From: Myxococcota bacterium
GTDB lineage: Bacteria; Myxococcota; B64-G9
Assembly (NCBI GenBank): GCA_022710975.1
Contig: JAKLGA010000004.1
Location: forward strand, 1 to 64,000
Direction: 5' to 3'
DNA length: 64,000 bases
Part shown: in pieces, positions 17,414 through 26,030 of the stretch
Position numbering within the stretch: the stretch's first letter is position 1
Layout: each line of letters starts with the position of its first letter
Position numbers and translations under genes: made by a program
Notes under the pieces: generated by a model
Told to the model about the DNA's origin: nothing
Databases searched by the model: none
The model's input: only the letters and a program-made list of their open reading frames with translations

Positions 17414-18154
17414 ATGAAGCTCGGGTACGCCATCCTCGGGATCTTCCTCACTGGCCTGGTCGCGGGCTGCGAGCGGGGCTCCACGGAATCGACTGCACCC
17501 GACGTGGCCGGCCACGACCCCGCGCATCCACCCATCGACTGTCCGCTGGCCAAGGCGGGTGTTGATGCGAGTCACCTCCGCCCATTCGAGGACGTGGAGA
17601 AGTACATCGCGTTCCTGGAGCGGGCGGACCGCGCCGTGTGGCAGAAGCCCGACGAGGTGGTCGCGGCGCTCAAGCTCCAGGGGACTGAGACCGTTTTCGA
17701 TCTCGGGGCCGGCTCCGGCTACTTCAGCTTCCGCCTGGCAAGGGCTCTGCCCAGCGGGAAGGTCATTGCCGCCGACACCGAGCCCGAGATGGTCCGCCAC
17801 CTGCACCACAAGATCCTCGGCGATGGCCTCTCCAACATGGAGGCTGCCCTGATCCAGCCCGGCGACCCGGGCATCCCCGAGGACGCCGATCTGGTGTTCG
17901 TCTGCGACGTGCTCCACCACGTCACGGATCGGCCGACCTGGCTCGGCAAGCTGGTCTCCGAGATGAAGCCGGGCGCGCGTCTGGTGCTCATCGAGTTCAA
18001 GGAGGGCGACCTGCCCGAGGGGCCTCCCGAGTCGGTGAAGATCACCCGGGCGCAGTTGGTGGAGCTGGTTACTCGGGCCGGGCTGGCGCTCACCACCGAG
18101 CGCGTCGAGCTGCTTCCATATCAGACGTTCCTCGTCTTTCGGAAACCGGGCTGA
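17414..18154 (+). CDS. Lipoprotein with class I SAM methyltransferase fold
   Basis: Start at the ATG seven bases after AGGAGGG. An earlier ATG at 17408 is too close to it. The first 20 residues are a lipoprotein signal (hydrophobic stretch ending L-V-A-G-C). The mature part has SAM-binding motif I D-L-G-A-G-S-G-Y-F near residue 98, an acidic A-D-T-E end of strand 2, and C-D-V-L-H-H further on. A secreted or outer-membrane-facing methyltransferase is odd because SAM is cytosolic, yet such lipoprotein methyltransferases recur in myxobacterial-type genomes. Substrate is unknown. A hairpin terminator follows at once. Confidence 0.75.
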   Translation: MKLGYAILGIFLTGLVAGCERGSTESTAPDVAGHDPAHPPIDCPLAKAGVDASHLRPFEDVEKYIAFLERADRAVWQKPDEVVAALKLQGTETVFDLGAGSGYFSFRLARALPSGKVIAADTEPEMVRHLHHKILGDGLSNMEAALIQPGDPGIPEDADLVFVCDVLHHVTDRPTWLGKLVSEMKPGARLVLIEFKEGDLPEGPPESVKITRAQLVELVTRAGLALTTERVELLPYQTFLVFRKPG

Positions 18155-18182
18155 CAGCCAGCATTCTCGCTGGCTGTTTTTC
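18154..18182 (+). terminator. Rho-independent terminator
   Basis: A perfect 9-bp stem ACAGCCAGC/GCTGGCTGT with a 5-6 nt loop is followed by TTTTT. It starts at the methyltransferase stop codon and ends that transcript. Confidence 0.85.
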
Positions 18183-18298
18183 GGAACCCAAGCCCTACGC
18201 TCCGGGCCTGTCTCTACTGCACCGGCCTTGTGGATGGGGACCGGGTCTCGCCAGCAGGGAGAACCGTGGAAAGCGCCTGGGCTATGCGGAAGCCCACC

Positions 18299-18619
18299 TT
18301 ACGGAGCCAGTAGCCGCAGCGCCTGGATGACGGCCTTTCGCTTCTTTGCCGGCCACTTCTCAAGCAGCTCCTCGAGCTCCTGGGCGAACTGGCCAACGCC
18401 TGAAGCAGTGCGGGCGTCGAGAAGGGCGCCAAGCCGCACATGCAGGGCTGTCGCAAGGCGATCCAGAGCCTCCAGCGAGAGCGACTTCCTGCCGCATTCA
18501 ACTTGTGAGAGATAGGTAGGGTCCAGGTGTACCCGTTCGGCGAGCACGGCTTGGGTGAGGCCGAGCGCCTTGCGATGGCTTTGAATGCGGGCGCCGATTT
18601 CCTTGGAATCGATGGGCAT
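18299..18619 (-). CDS. XRE-family transcriptional regulator, 106 aa
   Basis: An N-terminal helix-turn-helix of the Cro/C1 type covers residues 8-65 (I-x-x-H-R-K-A-L-G-L-T-Q-A-V-L-A-E-R-V...Y-L-S-Q-V-E-C-G-R-K-S-L-S). A short helical C-terminal extension probably dimerises it. It is divergent from the membrane-protein gene at 18.7 kb, with about 110 bp between them, and may control both directions. It is probably an element repressor, but no operator repeat stood out. Confidence 0.8.
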   Translation of the reverse strand: MPIDSKEIGARIQSHRKALGLTQAVLAERVHLDPTYLSQVECGRKSLSLEALDRLATALHVRLGALLDARTASGVGQFAQELEELLEKWPAKKRKAVIQALRLLAP

Positions 18620-18730
18620 TGGTTCCCTCCAGTACCGCGGAGGGTGACAGCGGGGAAGGTACTGGTGGAACTAGTTGACCTAAAGCCGTGGGCCAAGTAA
18701 GATCCGCAGGGTAGGGCTGGGAGGTATCCT

Positions 18731-19054
18731 GTGAAAAACCTAGTGATACTCTCTGGTGCTCTGCTCATCGGATTCGGCGCTGTATCATGCGCCAACTCCT
18801 TTGAGGAATCGGTGTTGGGGCTGGTCTTGGCCGGCGCTTTTGTGGCTCTTGTTGCGACCTCATCGCGGGGTTCGTCGACGTTCGCAGAGCCGCGCCAGAC
18901 ACCCGCAGACATCTTCGCAAGCGTGTCGGACGCCGAGCTAGAAAGATGGTGTGACGAATACCGGGAAGAAGCACAACGTGGTCCATCAAGTATTCGTGCA
19001 TCATGGGTTCATTGGCAAAATGAACTCGACCGTCGCCGAAAGATGAAAAAGTAA
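18731..19054 (+). CDS. Small membrane or exported protein, 107 aa
   Basis: The ATG follows GGGAGGTATCCTG. Residues 4-45 are two hydrophobic segments (L-V-I-L-S-G-A-L-L-I-G-F and L-G-L-V-L-A-G-A-F-V-A-L-V-A), giving a signal anchor or a two-helix hairpin. The C-terminal half is soluble, charged and ends R-R-K-M-K-K. Not recognised. It is the first of three rightward genes with membrane segments. Confidence 0.5.
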   Translation: MKNLVILSGALLIGFGAVSCANSFEESVLGLVLAGAFVALVATSSRGSSTFAEPRQTPADIFASVSDAELERWCDEYREEAQRGPSSIRASWVHWQNELDRRRKMKK

Positions 19055-19144
19055 GTGGGGTGGGTGTGAGGTTTGCTCGCTGGGTTGAACCGGTAACGTC
19101 CCTTCGCAAGTCGTTGAGAAGGTCGACTGAAAGCGAGGCCTCCA

Positions 19145-19501
19145 ATGAACGTCCCGCTGGACAGGATTGTCGACAAGATCGTCGGGCTTGGTGTGCCTGG
19201 ACTGGTGCTATTGATCGCCGTCTACGTCGGTGGATATGCCGGCGGAGCAGCCTTGGTTGCTGCGCTGGCTGCCCTTGGCGGACCTCTGGGAATGATAGGT
19301 GGAATCGCACTTCTCGGCATCTTGGTTCTGATCTCCAAGGGAATTGCCGATTACGGTTTTGAAAGGATTCTGAGAGCGGCGCTCATGAAGATGCGCGCCA
19401 AGGGCAAGCAGAAGGCAGTGATAATCAGTGAACTCAGAGGCTATTGGTTCATCTCCTCGAAGCTCAAGGAGCGCATGGTCCGGTTCATCGAAGACGCTTG
19501 A
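19145..19501 (+). CDS. Small integral membrane protein, 118 aa
   Basis: Residues 10-65 are very hydrophobic and rich in Gly and Ala, enough for two membrane helices. The C-terminal 50 residues are basic and cytosolic-looking (A-L-M-K-M-R-A-K-G-K-Q-K). The ATG has a GCGAGG-type ribosome binding site. No family is recognised. A membrane effector or holin-like role is conceivable from size and Gly-rich helices but there is no direct support. Confidence 0.55.
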   Translation: MNVPLDRIVDKIVGLGVPGLVLLIAVYVGGYAGGAALVAALAALGGPLGMIGGIALLGILVLISKGIADYGFERILRAALMKMRAKGKQKAVIISELRGYWFISSKLKERMVRFIEDA

Positions 19502-19565
19502 GGAAGCACGGGTGTGGTTGGGAATTCTGAGTCCGGCCATTCATGCAAAATGAAAGGAGGGGATA

Positions 19566-20159
19566 TTGACTACTTCTGACCCTATCAAAGGCTCTGGCCA
19601 AGGCCGTACGCGTTTATGGGTGCGACTACTTGCACTCGGTGGTGTGTTTGCTCTGGCAGGAGGTGTCTTGCTGTATTTCATGACTTTTCGCGCACAAGAG
19701 GGAGAAGGATACGGAAAAGCAAGTTGGGGAATGACAATCGAAGTGATTCAGCAACTCTATCCGGGAGGAACCCTTCGCGCAGGGCGTGATGGGCCTGAGT
19801 ATACGGTGATCTCCGAGGTTTCTACTCGCCCGGCAATTGTTAGGTTTCTTTGCGATCAGAGGAGTGCACTCCATGGCGTTGTTGTAAACTTTCCTGAAAG
19901 CGACAATTGGACATCTAGCGAAGCGCCAGACAGGTTTTCAGCGGTATTTCGTGGACTGGAAATCAGGTATGGAAAACCAGATACTGAAGTGCTCCAAATG
20001 CGTCTTTGGAATGATATACACGGAAAGACTGCGATTCTTGCAGAATGCCCACCCTACCTTGGGGAGAATATGGGGCGTGAAGAACTTGGTTTGACAAAAT
20101 GCCACATTCTGTATTCGAGTAAGGTGTCATTAGAAGAAAATGTCACGCAGGGACTGTAA
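19566..20159 (+). CDS. Single-pass membrane protein, 197 aa, TTG start
   Basis: The TTG at 19566 is chosen because a strong AAAGGAGGGG precedes it. Residues 17-38 form one membrane helix (L-W-V-R-L-L-A-L-G-G-V-F). The rest is an extracytoplasmic alpha/beta domain of lower GC with no recognised motif. Its last 30 bases overlap the convergent zinc-ribbon gene on the other strand. Confidence 0.55.
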   Translation: MTTSDPIKGSGQGRTRLWVRLLALGGVFALAGGVLLYFMTFRAQEGEGYGKASWGMTIEVIQQLYPGGTLRAGRDGPEYTVISEVSTRPAIVRFLCDQRSALHGVVVNFPESDNWTSSEAPDRFSAVFRGLEIRYGKPDTEVLQMRLWNDIHGKTAILAECPPYLGENMGREELGLTKCHILYSSKVSLEENVTQGL

Positions 20160-20381
20160 TTGGGCATTACCGCTCAGTGGATTAGATTCCTGTGCTTCGT
20201 TCTTGGTGCTTCTCTTGGACGACTGGTGCACTTCAATCCAAACCCATATTGCCTGCCCTAATCGAAGCACCCTGCAGGTCAGCCCACAGGTTGGACAGGC
20301 GAAGAGCAGCACCTGGCCGCCCAGGATGCCTGGCTGGTTGACGATGTGAATTTGAGTTTCGCGGCTATCGGGAAGGAACAC
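20130..20381 (-). CDS. Small CxxC protein, 83 aa, GTG start
   Basis: Contains I-V-N-Q-P-G-I-L-G-G-Q-V-L-L-F-A-C-P-T-C-G. This parallels the segment V-K-K-P-G-V-L-G-G-T-Y-S-L-L-V-C-P-T-C-H of the protein encoded at 20948-21319. The second CxxC of that homologue is missing, so this looks like a divergent or shortened paralogue. It starts 12 bp after the preceding gene stops. A nucleic-acid-binding ribbon is the likely fold. Confidence 0.45.
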   Translation of the reverse strand: MFLPDSRETQIHIVNQPGILGGQVLLFACPTCGLTCRVLRLGQAIWVWIEVHQSSKRSTKNEAQESNPLSGNAQLQSLRDIFF

Positions 20382-20393
20382 GGTCGCCGCAGA

Positions 20394-20825
20394 TCACTCA
20401 CGCTGGATGCCGGACCAGAAGTGAGCCCATAGCGCGTACTCGCCGAGGAGCTTTTCTGTTCCGAACTTGCGGAGTATCCAGAATAGTAGGTGGGCTACGA
20501 GGATCGTGGCTAGCCGCTCTCTTGGAATCCCCGTTCGCTCATGGAGAAACTCGAACTCTTCGTGCATCGGCGAGAAAGCGCGGCGGGAGGCGCGCTCAGG
20601 ATCCGGAGTAGTGTTGTGATACTCAGGAATCAAGTCCACGATTTTCTCTGATTCTTCCTGGAGAAATCCAAACTCGGTTGTGAGGAATAGAACTTCCGCA
20701 GACCGGGTTTCCTGAGATCGCAGGGAATATCCGACCATGGCCGTATAATTTCCGTAGGATTCCAGCAGTTCGATATACTGCTCAGACAAGTAGAAATCTT
20801 GCGAAGCGATTTCTGTATTGGACAT
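20394..20825 (-). CDS. Hypothetical acidic protein, 143 aa
   Basis: The ATG at 20825 follows AAAAAGGAG. The longer upstream frame has no ribosome binding site. The product is acidic and helical, with a Trp/Phe-rich C-terminus (L-L-F-W-I-L-R-K-F-G...W-A-H-F-W-S-G). No family is recognised. It is part of a five-gene leftward accessory set downstream of the replication genes. Confidence 0.55.
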   Translation of the reverse strand: MSNTEIASQDFYLSEQYIELLESYGNYTAMVGYSLRSQETRSAEVLFLTTEFGFLQEESEKIVDLIPEYHNTTPDPERASRRAFSPMHEEFEFLHERTGIPRERLATILVAHLLFWILRKFGTEKLLGEYALWAHFWSGIQRE

Positions 20826-20947
20826 CGGAATCTCCTTTTTGCTGCCGACTGAACGAAGCTTGAATAGGGACCATTCACTACGCTTTTCAACGTCAATCTG
20901 GTTGGCGGACCATTCTAATCTTTCGTCGCAAGTCACCTCGATTCGTT

Positions 20948-21319
20948 TTAACGCAATTCGTTTTGCCTCGCCAACGCCCCGCCCCGACGTTGGCGCGCAA
21001 GAACCTGACTTCGGTATTTGAACTTGTAAATCGTTTGAAGGCACTTCACGCATGCAAGGCCAGGGTCGTAATCGATGACACGCAGAATCTTACTTGCGCG
21101 GTGGCACGTTGGGCAAACAAGAAGGGAGTACGTTCCCCCGAGGACTCCCGGCTTCTTCACCAGCTTGACCTCGAGCTCCCGGCCATCTGCAAGAAAAAGC
21201 GTGACACTGTTTGCCGCAGATAGCTTGCGCTTGCCTCCCAGGGTGCGCCTGACATCCTCGATCTTGACGTCCGGAAGGTCTTCGAAGAACTGGCGCTGGC
21301 TGTAGATAGCTGTGCTCAC
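20948..21319 (-). CDS. Zinc-ribbon protein, 123 aa, GTG start
   Basis: The GTG at 21319 overlaps the upstream stop as GTGA, which decides the start. It has C-P-T-C and C-V-K-C pairs spaced by about 20 residues (a zinc ribbon) after a beta-rich N-terminal part, and a basic Arg-rich C-terminus that could contact DNA or RNA. Paralogue of the 83-aa protein encoded at 20130. The family is not named with confidence. Confidence 0.55.
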   Translation of the reverse strand: MSTAIYSQRQFFEDLPDVKIEDVRRTLGGKRKLSAANSVTLFLADGRELEVKLVKKPGVLGGTYSLLVCPTCHRASKILRVIDYDPGLACVKCLQTIYKFKYRSQVLARQRRGGALARQNELR

Positions 21320-21810
21320 CTTGGAACCCCGCCGACTATAACCGCTGTTTGGTTGCTGACGTGGATCGCCGGCGCAGGCGAATCCAACCGCGCAAGGGCC
21401 TCCATAGATGCGAGCATTCGTCGATGCGCAGAACTCACTGCTCGCTCGAGTGCTTTGACCTGTTTCTCGCTCGCAGATCCATGACACACTCTACGAAGCA
21501 GGGATGTGAGTAGCGCTTCGTAGTAGCGTAGAAGCGTCTTCGCCGTCGCCACGTCGCCAGCCAGGATACGACGTGCAGCGGTACCGCGGCCTCCTTGGCG
21601 AGCAAGATCTCTCGCGGTTGATGCGATCTCTGCCTCGTCGTAGGTGAAGATCTCTGGTCTCGCCTTCACGAGCTTTGGATCGATTGCCAGGATAGCGATA
21701 CGATCCAGATTGTCTAGGGCCTCGGAATCAGATACGTCATCGTATACCTCGAGATGATTGTCGGCTTGAGGGCAAATAGGTGGAGACGGTTTGGCAACAG
21801 TTAGCGACAT
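21316..21810 (-). CDS. Hypothetical protein, 164 aa
   Basis: Soluble and mainly helical from residue 50 to 145, ending with an N-Q-T-A-V-I-V-G-G-V-P-R tail of the kind seen in phage-type small proteins. It is coupled to the zinc-ribbon gene by a GTGA overlap. A small-terminase-like layout is possible but no HTH was seen. Confidence 0.5.
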   Translation of the reverse strand: MSLTVAKPSPPICPQADNHLEVYDDVSDSEALDNLDRIAILAIDPKLVKARPEIFTYDEAEIASTARDLARQGGRGTAARRILAGDVATAKTLLRYYEALLTSLLRRVCHGSASEKQVKALERAVSSAHRRMLASMEALARLDSPAPAIHVSNQTAVIVGGVPR

Positions 21811-21834
21811 GATTACATTGTACTGCGGCGGCGA

Positions 21835-22014
21835 CTATTTGTCAGCAGTAGTTGTAGACACAGACGAGGTCTCTAGTGTTGGGCTCGAAGACGGACCTCT
21901 GGAGTTGCCTTGGTCTCCAACCAGCACGCCAGGCCGGGAGTTACTCCCGGGAGTCGGAGAGCTCCGTGGTTCGACGTTCTCGATCGCGAAAGGTCTGTCG
22001 TTGGGTGTGTTCAT
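21835..22014 (-). CDS. Small low-complexity protein, 59 aa
   Basis: The ATG at 22014 follows GAAGGAAAGGAAC. The sequence is rich in Ser, Thr and Pro and is probably disordered. It is the first gene after the ATGCA-repeat and palindrome region and lies 24 bp ahead of the 164-aa gene. Function unknown. Confidence 0.4.
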   Translation of the reverse strand: MNTPNDRPFAIENVEPRSSPTPGSNSRPGVLVGDQGNSRGPSSSPTLETSSVSTTTADK

Positions 22015-22038
22015 AGCCGTTCCTTTCCTTCGAGGGCT

Positions 22039-22238
22039 ATGCACGGCAGGTGGAAAATCCCCCCCCCATGAATAGCCTCAGTATTCAAGAATTATGCATA
22101 GTTTATGCACTTCGCGATTGTGTAACTCCTCATAAAGAAGAGGGAATACGTTCTACATATGCACCACCGATGCATGTTTCGATGCAGTTGGGCATGGGGC
22201 TATGCAGTATGCCACCCTATATAGGGGGCATACTGCAT
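22039..22238. repeat. Cluster of ATGCA/TGCAT motifs (iteron-like)
   Basis: At least nine ATGCA or TGCAT pentamers occur in 200 bp (for example at 22039, 22094, 22105, 22159, 22170, 22182, 22202 and, inverted, 22171 and 22234). Several are extended as (G)GCTATGCA or TTATGCA. The segment is AT-richer than its surroundings and lacks genes. It lies next to a primase-helicase gene, so an origin with iterons or a multi-site operator are both plausible. Confidence 0.55.
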
Positions 22239-22243
22239 AGCCC
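22197..22243. repeat. 47-bp near-perfect palindrome
   Basis: The left arm begins GGGCTATGCAGTATGCC and the right arm ends GGCATACTGCATAGCCC. The centre is CCC-TATATA-GGG, and one unpaired A at 214 is the only flaw. All other positions from 22197 to 22243 pair. No T-run follows on either side, so it is not a normal terminator. It could extrude a cruciform, bind a dimeric protein or mark an origin. Confidence 0.85.
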
Positions 22244-22328
22244 GGGCACTCAGCTCCAGCACCCAACCAGAAATGGGTCTCCCTAAGGACTTCTATTTTA
22301 TGGAAGGAATTCGTTGTGGCGCGGAGCA

Positions 22329-24350
22329 TCATTCTTCTCCATCTTTTAGTGGCCCGAAGTTGGGCTCTTTCGCTTCGTCAAGTTCGCAGGAATCATCCAG
22401 TATTTCTGGTGAATCACTTTTCAGCAGTTTTCCAAGGCTGTTTGCCTTCTTGAGTTGACGCGATATCTTCGACTGGCTCACTCCGAGAATTTCTCCGATC
22501 TTAGTCTGGGGATATCCCTGTTCTTTGAGATGATATATCTTACGCAGTTGGTCAACTGCAGGCAATGAAACATCCCAGTGAGATTTCGTGCAGTTTGTCG
22601 CATCAGTGACAAGGTGAGCCTGGAAGGTCTGGGCGTCATCGCCGAGAATGCCCCTCGCCTTGGTAAATTGGACGTCGAATCGGGCTCCCTGTCCGAAGAC
22701 ATAGTCATTCGGCTTTTTCAGAGCGATGCAGACATCCATCTGATCCTCGCGGCGCGAGGTTCCTCGTTGGTCCCCACTCTTGCCTTCATGGTGTACGAGT
22801 TCTACAGCGAGCCCATCTTTGCGGAGATGGCGGAGCCAAGCCTGAAAACCCTCATTCGAATCGCCTTCGTTTTCAATTAGGCCGCTTGACAATGTCGAGA
22901 GAGAATCAAAGATCACAACGTCTGCCCGATGGGCGTGGATCATTTCATCAACGAGCGTTTGGCCTTCTGGCGTGCCGATATTTGGCATTTCATCAGACGG
23001 TTGGCAGTCATACGCGACAATGCGGAAACGATCTTCCGGTTCACATGTTGGAAATGAGTTAGAAATGACGTTGAGAGCCCCGAGCAGGTAGTGGTGCGGT
23101 AGTTCGCCGTCCAGATACAACACCCTTGCTGGTGAATCTCCCGCGCGCCACCGAAGAAATGGTTGGCCAGTGGCCATTGCCAGGGCCATTCCTAGGTTGA
23201 ACATTGTTTTACCGACTCCACGCCAGGCGACCACCATCATCAGCATCGCAGAGCAAAGAACTGGATCAAGGAATACCCGTCGCTTGGGCACGACAAGGCT
23301 ACGAAACTCGGTCAGGGTCAGGGCCCTGATCTTGTCAACGTAGAGGCCTGGCGCTGGAGTACCTTCATCCTTGGCCTTTTGATCTGCTTCGAAGGCGGAA
23401 TTTGCCTGCGCGAGCAGTACTTCCTTGGTCAGCCCGGTCGCACACCAGTCCCTCAGGTCCTTCAAGCCCTCAGGCGGGAACAGCGTGATCACCTCGAACT
23501 TGGCTGCCGTCAGCGCGGCGTGAAGCTTTTCGGCCGACTTCTTGCCCGCCTCGTCGGCGTCGCCCACGACCACCACGCGTTCGGGCTTCCGGAGTAGGCA
23601 CACTGACACGACCAAATCGGTGCAGTTGCCGGCGCCGGGGATGCCGATGGCGGCCATGCCTAGGGAGAGGGCTGCCGCCGTGTCGCTTCCGCCCTCGCAG
23701 ATCAGAAGAAGGTCGAGCTTGGTGCCGAGATTGTCTGGAATTGTCAGCCCACGCTTACCTCCAGGCACCTGCTCGAAGCGCTTCGCGCCAGAAACAATTG
23801 GCTGCAGCGGCCGGAGAGTGATCGCGGTAACGCAATTGCCTCGGCGCTCTGGCCAAGTGGAGAACTTGTCCTTGGTGCCAACGCCAAGGTGTTCAAGCAT
23901 CGTGGTCTTGACCCCGAGATCTGTGGCTAACCGGTTGCGAACCTTCCCGGCGTTTTCATGGTGAAAGTACTGGTCAGCAAGTCCTCCAAGGTCGGGTAGG
24001 TTGTCACGTTCCTTCTCGGTAGGGGAGACCATCGGTCTGTTTGATGACCCCGCTGAGTGACTCGCCGGCTGATGCGTTTGCTCCGGGCCTGTGCGCTGGC
24101 GAGGTTTTTCTGCTCCGCCCCGAAAACCCGATTTCAGCGTTGCTGTGATTTCGGACTGCGTGAGCCCGATGTCGAGAGCAACTTCTTGGAGCTTACTCCG
24201 TACCTCGGCCTCCTCGAGGTCGCCGGAGTCGAACAGCTGGCTTAGGGCGAAGGCCGATCGGTTTAGGGCAATGTTACGTTCGAATTCTGGGGCTTCCTGC
24301 AGCTTTGCGAGCTCGCTTTGGAGCGCGGATTCTCCGTACCTGGTGGTCAT
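22329..24350 (-). CDS. Toprim primase fused to RecA-like replicative helicase
   Basis: 673 aa. Residues 20-80 are a small helical domain shared with the gene upstream. A Toprim domain follows with E219 in I-C-E-G-G-S-D and D264/D266 in G-D-A-D-E-A-G. A RepA/KaiC-like ATPase comes next with Walker A W-R-G-V-G-K-T at 376-382 and Walker B V-V-I-F-D-S-L-S near 470. A C-terminal HTH (T-K-I-G-E-I-L-G-V-S-Q-S-K-I-S-R) ends the protein. This is a typical phage or plasmid primase-helicase. Its ATG overlaps the stop of the HTH gene upstream (ATGA). It should start replication of the element, with the repeat-rich region downstream as candidate origin. Confidence 0.85.
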   Translation of the reverse strand: MTTRYGESALQSELAKLQEAPEFERNIALNRSAFALSQLFDSGDLEEAEVRSKLQEVALDIGLTQSEITATLKSGFRGGAEKPRQRTGPEQTHQPASHSAGSSNRPMVSPTEKERDNLPDLGGLADQYFHHENAGKVRNRLATDLGVKTTMLEHLGVGTKDKFSTWPERRGNCVTAITLRPLQPIVSGAKRFEQVPGGKRGLTIPDNLGTKLDLLLICEGGSDTAAALSLGMAAIGIPGAGNCTDLVVSVCLLRKPERVVVVGDADEAGKKSAEKLHAALTAAKFEVITLFPPEGLKDLRDWCATGLTKEVLLAQANSAFEADQKAKDEGTPAPGLYVDKIRALTLTEFRSLVVPKRRVFLDPVLCSAMLMMVVAWRGVGKTMFNLGMALAMATGQPFLRWRAGDSPARVLYLDGELPHHYLLGALNVISNSFPTCEPEDRFRIVAYDCQPSDEMPNIGTPEGQTLVDEMIHAHRADVVIFDSLSTLSSGLIENEGDSNEGFQAWLRHLRKDGLAVELVHHEGKSGDQRGTSRREDQMDVCIALKKPNDYVFGQGARFDVQFTKARGILGDDAQTFQAHLVTDATNCTKSHWDVSLPAVDQLRKIYHLKEQGYPQTKIGEILGVSQSKISRQLKKANSLGKLLKSDSPEILDDSCELDEAKEPNFGPLKDGEE

Positions 24351-24883
24351 GGCTGCTTCCGATGTCCGCTGGTCTTTGGCGTGCCATCGGGCTTTCCAGA
24401 AGTGTCAGGGCTCGCTTGCTCGCAGCCAGCCTTCATCCACGATTTCACCGCCGCCATGACTTCGGCTCTGCCAATTCCAGTGGCAATGCCAGCGTCGATG
24501 AGGGCATTTCGGACTTCTTTCACGTTGAGTGCGCCTCGGCCAACCAGGACGCCGAGAGAGAACGCGGCACGGTTGAGCGTTGTGTTCCTCTCGCCCTCTC
24601 GGGACTTTCGAATCTTGCCGAGCTCTTTCTTGAAGATGACCTTGGCAGGCGCGGCTTCCAGAACGTGTCCTTTTGGATTTGGTGGACTGCTGCCATTGGC
24701 CGTGGAGGTGCTGCGCCTCTCGAATTCCTCGACAGCCGCCTTGGAGATCCGAATCGTTCGTCCGAAGCGCGTTGTTGGTAGACGTCCGTCCTGAATCATG
24801 TGGCGAATGAGGCTGGCACTGACTCCCCAGCGGGACGCGGTTTCGCTAATAGTCAAGTGTGTTCGGTCTTCTGGATTATTCAT
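24347..24883 (-). CDS. Excisionase-like HTH protein with replication-associated domain
   Basis: The ATG at 24883 is preferred over 24886 because AAGGAG is then properly spaced. Residues 8-60 are an excisionase/MerR-like winged helix (L-T-I-S-E-T-A-S-R-W-G-V-S...R-F-G-R-T-I-R-I-S). Residues 95-160 (E-R-N-T-T-L-N-R-A-A-F-S-L-G...E-V-M-A-A-V-K-S) match the N-terminal domain of the primase-helicase that follows, so the domain was duplicated. It probably binds the origin or att region and regulates replication or excision. No integrase gene lies in the window. Confidence 0.7.
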   Translation of the reverse strand: MNNPEDRTHLTISETASRWGVSASLIRHMIQDGRLPTTRFGRTIRISKAAVEEFERRSTSTANGSSPPNPKGHVLEAAPAKVIFKKELGKIRKSREGERNTTLNRAAFSLGVLVGRGALNVKEVRNALIDAGIATGIGRAEVMAAVKSWMKAGCEQASPDTSGKPDGTPKTSGHRKQP

Positions 24884-26030
24884 CATCTGCTCCTTGCCCT
24901 TCGCTACGCGGGGCAAACTGAGTTCTCGCCGAGCGTTCGAGACCGCGAACCATGGCGACAGGGAGTTGTCCTGTCAGGACCACGTCACGCTCGAACGCGA
25001 CCTTCGACACGCATTTCAAATATTTTTTAGACCTTGAATACCTTGAAAAACTTGTAGGCGACGTAGACTTCTTCGACGGTAAGGATTCCGGGACCCGATC
25101 AGGCTGGCTGATCGGAATCGCCCTTGGAGTCGATCCCTCGGGCGAGTGGAAAAGAGCGCGAGCAGCTTGTCGGGATGCGGGTGTCAGTCCGCAACCGCTT
25201 GCCACCCATGTGACGGGCCCATGAAGGCGCCGCCGACAACGAGAGGTTAGGCCAGGACACTACACGATGTCAAGCATCATTTAGAAGTAAACAGGTGTAT
25301 CTGGGGATATTCGGTGTTTGAATGGAGTTTTAGTTTACGGCGTAAATACTGATGATGCTGAAGTGAGGATTGATAGCCCAAGATATCACAAAATTTAATT
25401 ACTGGTATGTTGAATTGATGCCGTGAAGACAACGACGCCAGACGTCGCGGCTCAGTATGGTAGAGTCCGTCAGAGCCCCAGAACTGCCATCGCGGCGTCC
25501 GGGAACCCTCGTCGAGATCATTCTGGCGTAGAAGAATGCTGGAGCGCTGGTTCAAACTGACGAGCGGGGGAACTCAGGCGATCGCCTGAGGGACGACGGA
25601 TGATCTGGTTCGCGGTGTTTCCCCTCGGATGCCAGGTCCTTCACTCCGTCGATGGAGGCGGCGAACTTGGCCCTGCTTGAACGCGTACCTTCTCGGTATG
25701 GGGATCCGGCCTTGTCCGGAAGGGGGCAAGCCTTCGACCTGCAGGGCTTTCGATACCAATTTGGGCACCGCAGAAAGACCAAGGCTACTCCCTTTCCAAA
25801 TGCACTTTCCGACCGCGGTTAACCTGGGAATGGAACCCCGGTAGCCCTTGTGCTACCCTCACGCTCGCGTTCTTGGCGTTCGTCCATTTAGCCCTTCGCC
25901 GCGGCATCCGGGACTGTCCCCCATCCCCCCACCCGGACGCGCGGCGAGGGGCGCTTTGTACTCCGCCTTGGCGATCTGGACTGCCGCTCCCATCCTCCCG
26001 GGAAGCAGTCATGCTAGGCTAGCTCCTGCA
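24884..26030. other. Long intergenic stretch without supported gene
   Basis: Some 1.1 kb between the HTH gene and the GNAT gene. The part at 25250-25450 is AT-rich, for example around 25300-25400. No reading frame has a good ribosome binding site plus a recognisable product, and no tRNA or IS end was found. The AT-rich part may hold the promoter of the leftward replication genes or an old integration boundary. Confidence 0.5.

Noticed and set aside
22197-22243. Palindrome as a rho-independent terminator of the primase gene
   Set aside because: No run of T follows on the leftward strand, and the same word recurs in neighbouring non-hairpin repeats.
24952-25224. Plus-strand 90-aa frame in the gap before the GNAT gene
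   Set aside because: No ribosome binding site, no motif, and it crosses the likely promoter region of the leftward replication genes.
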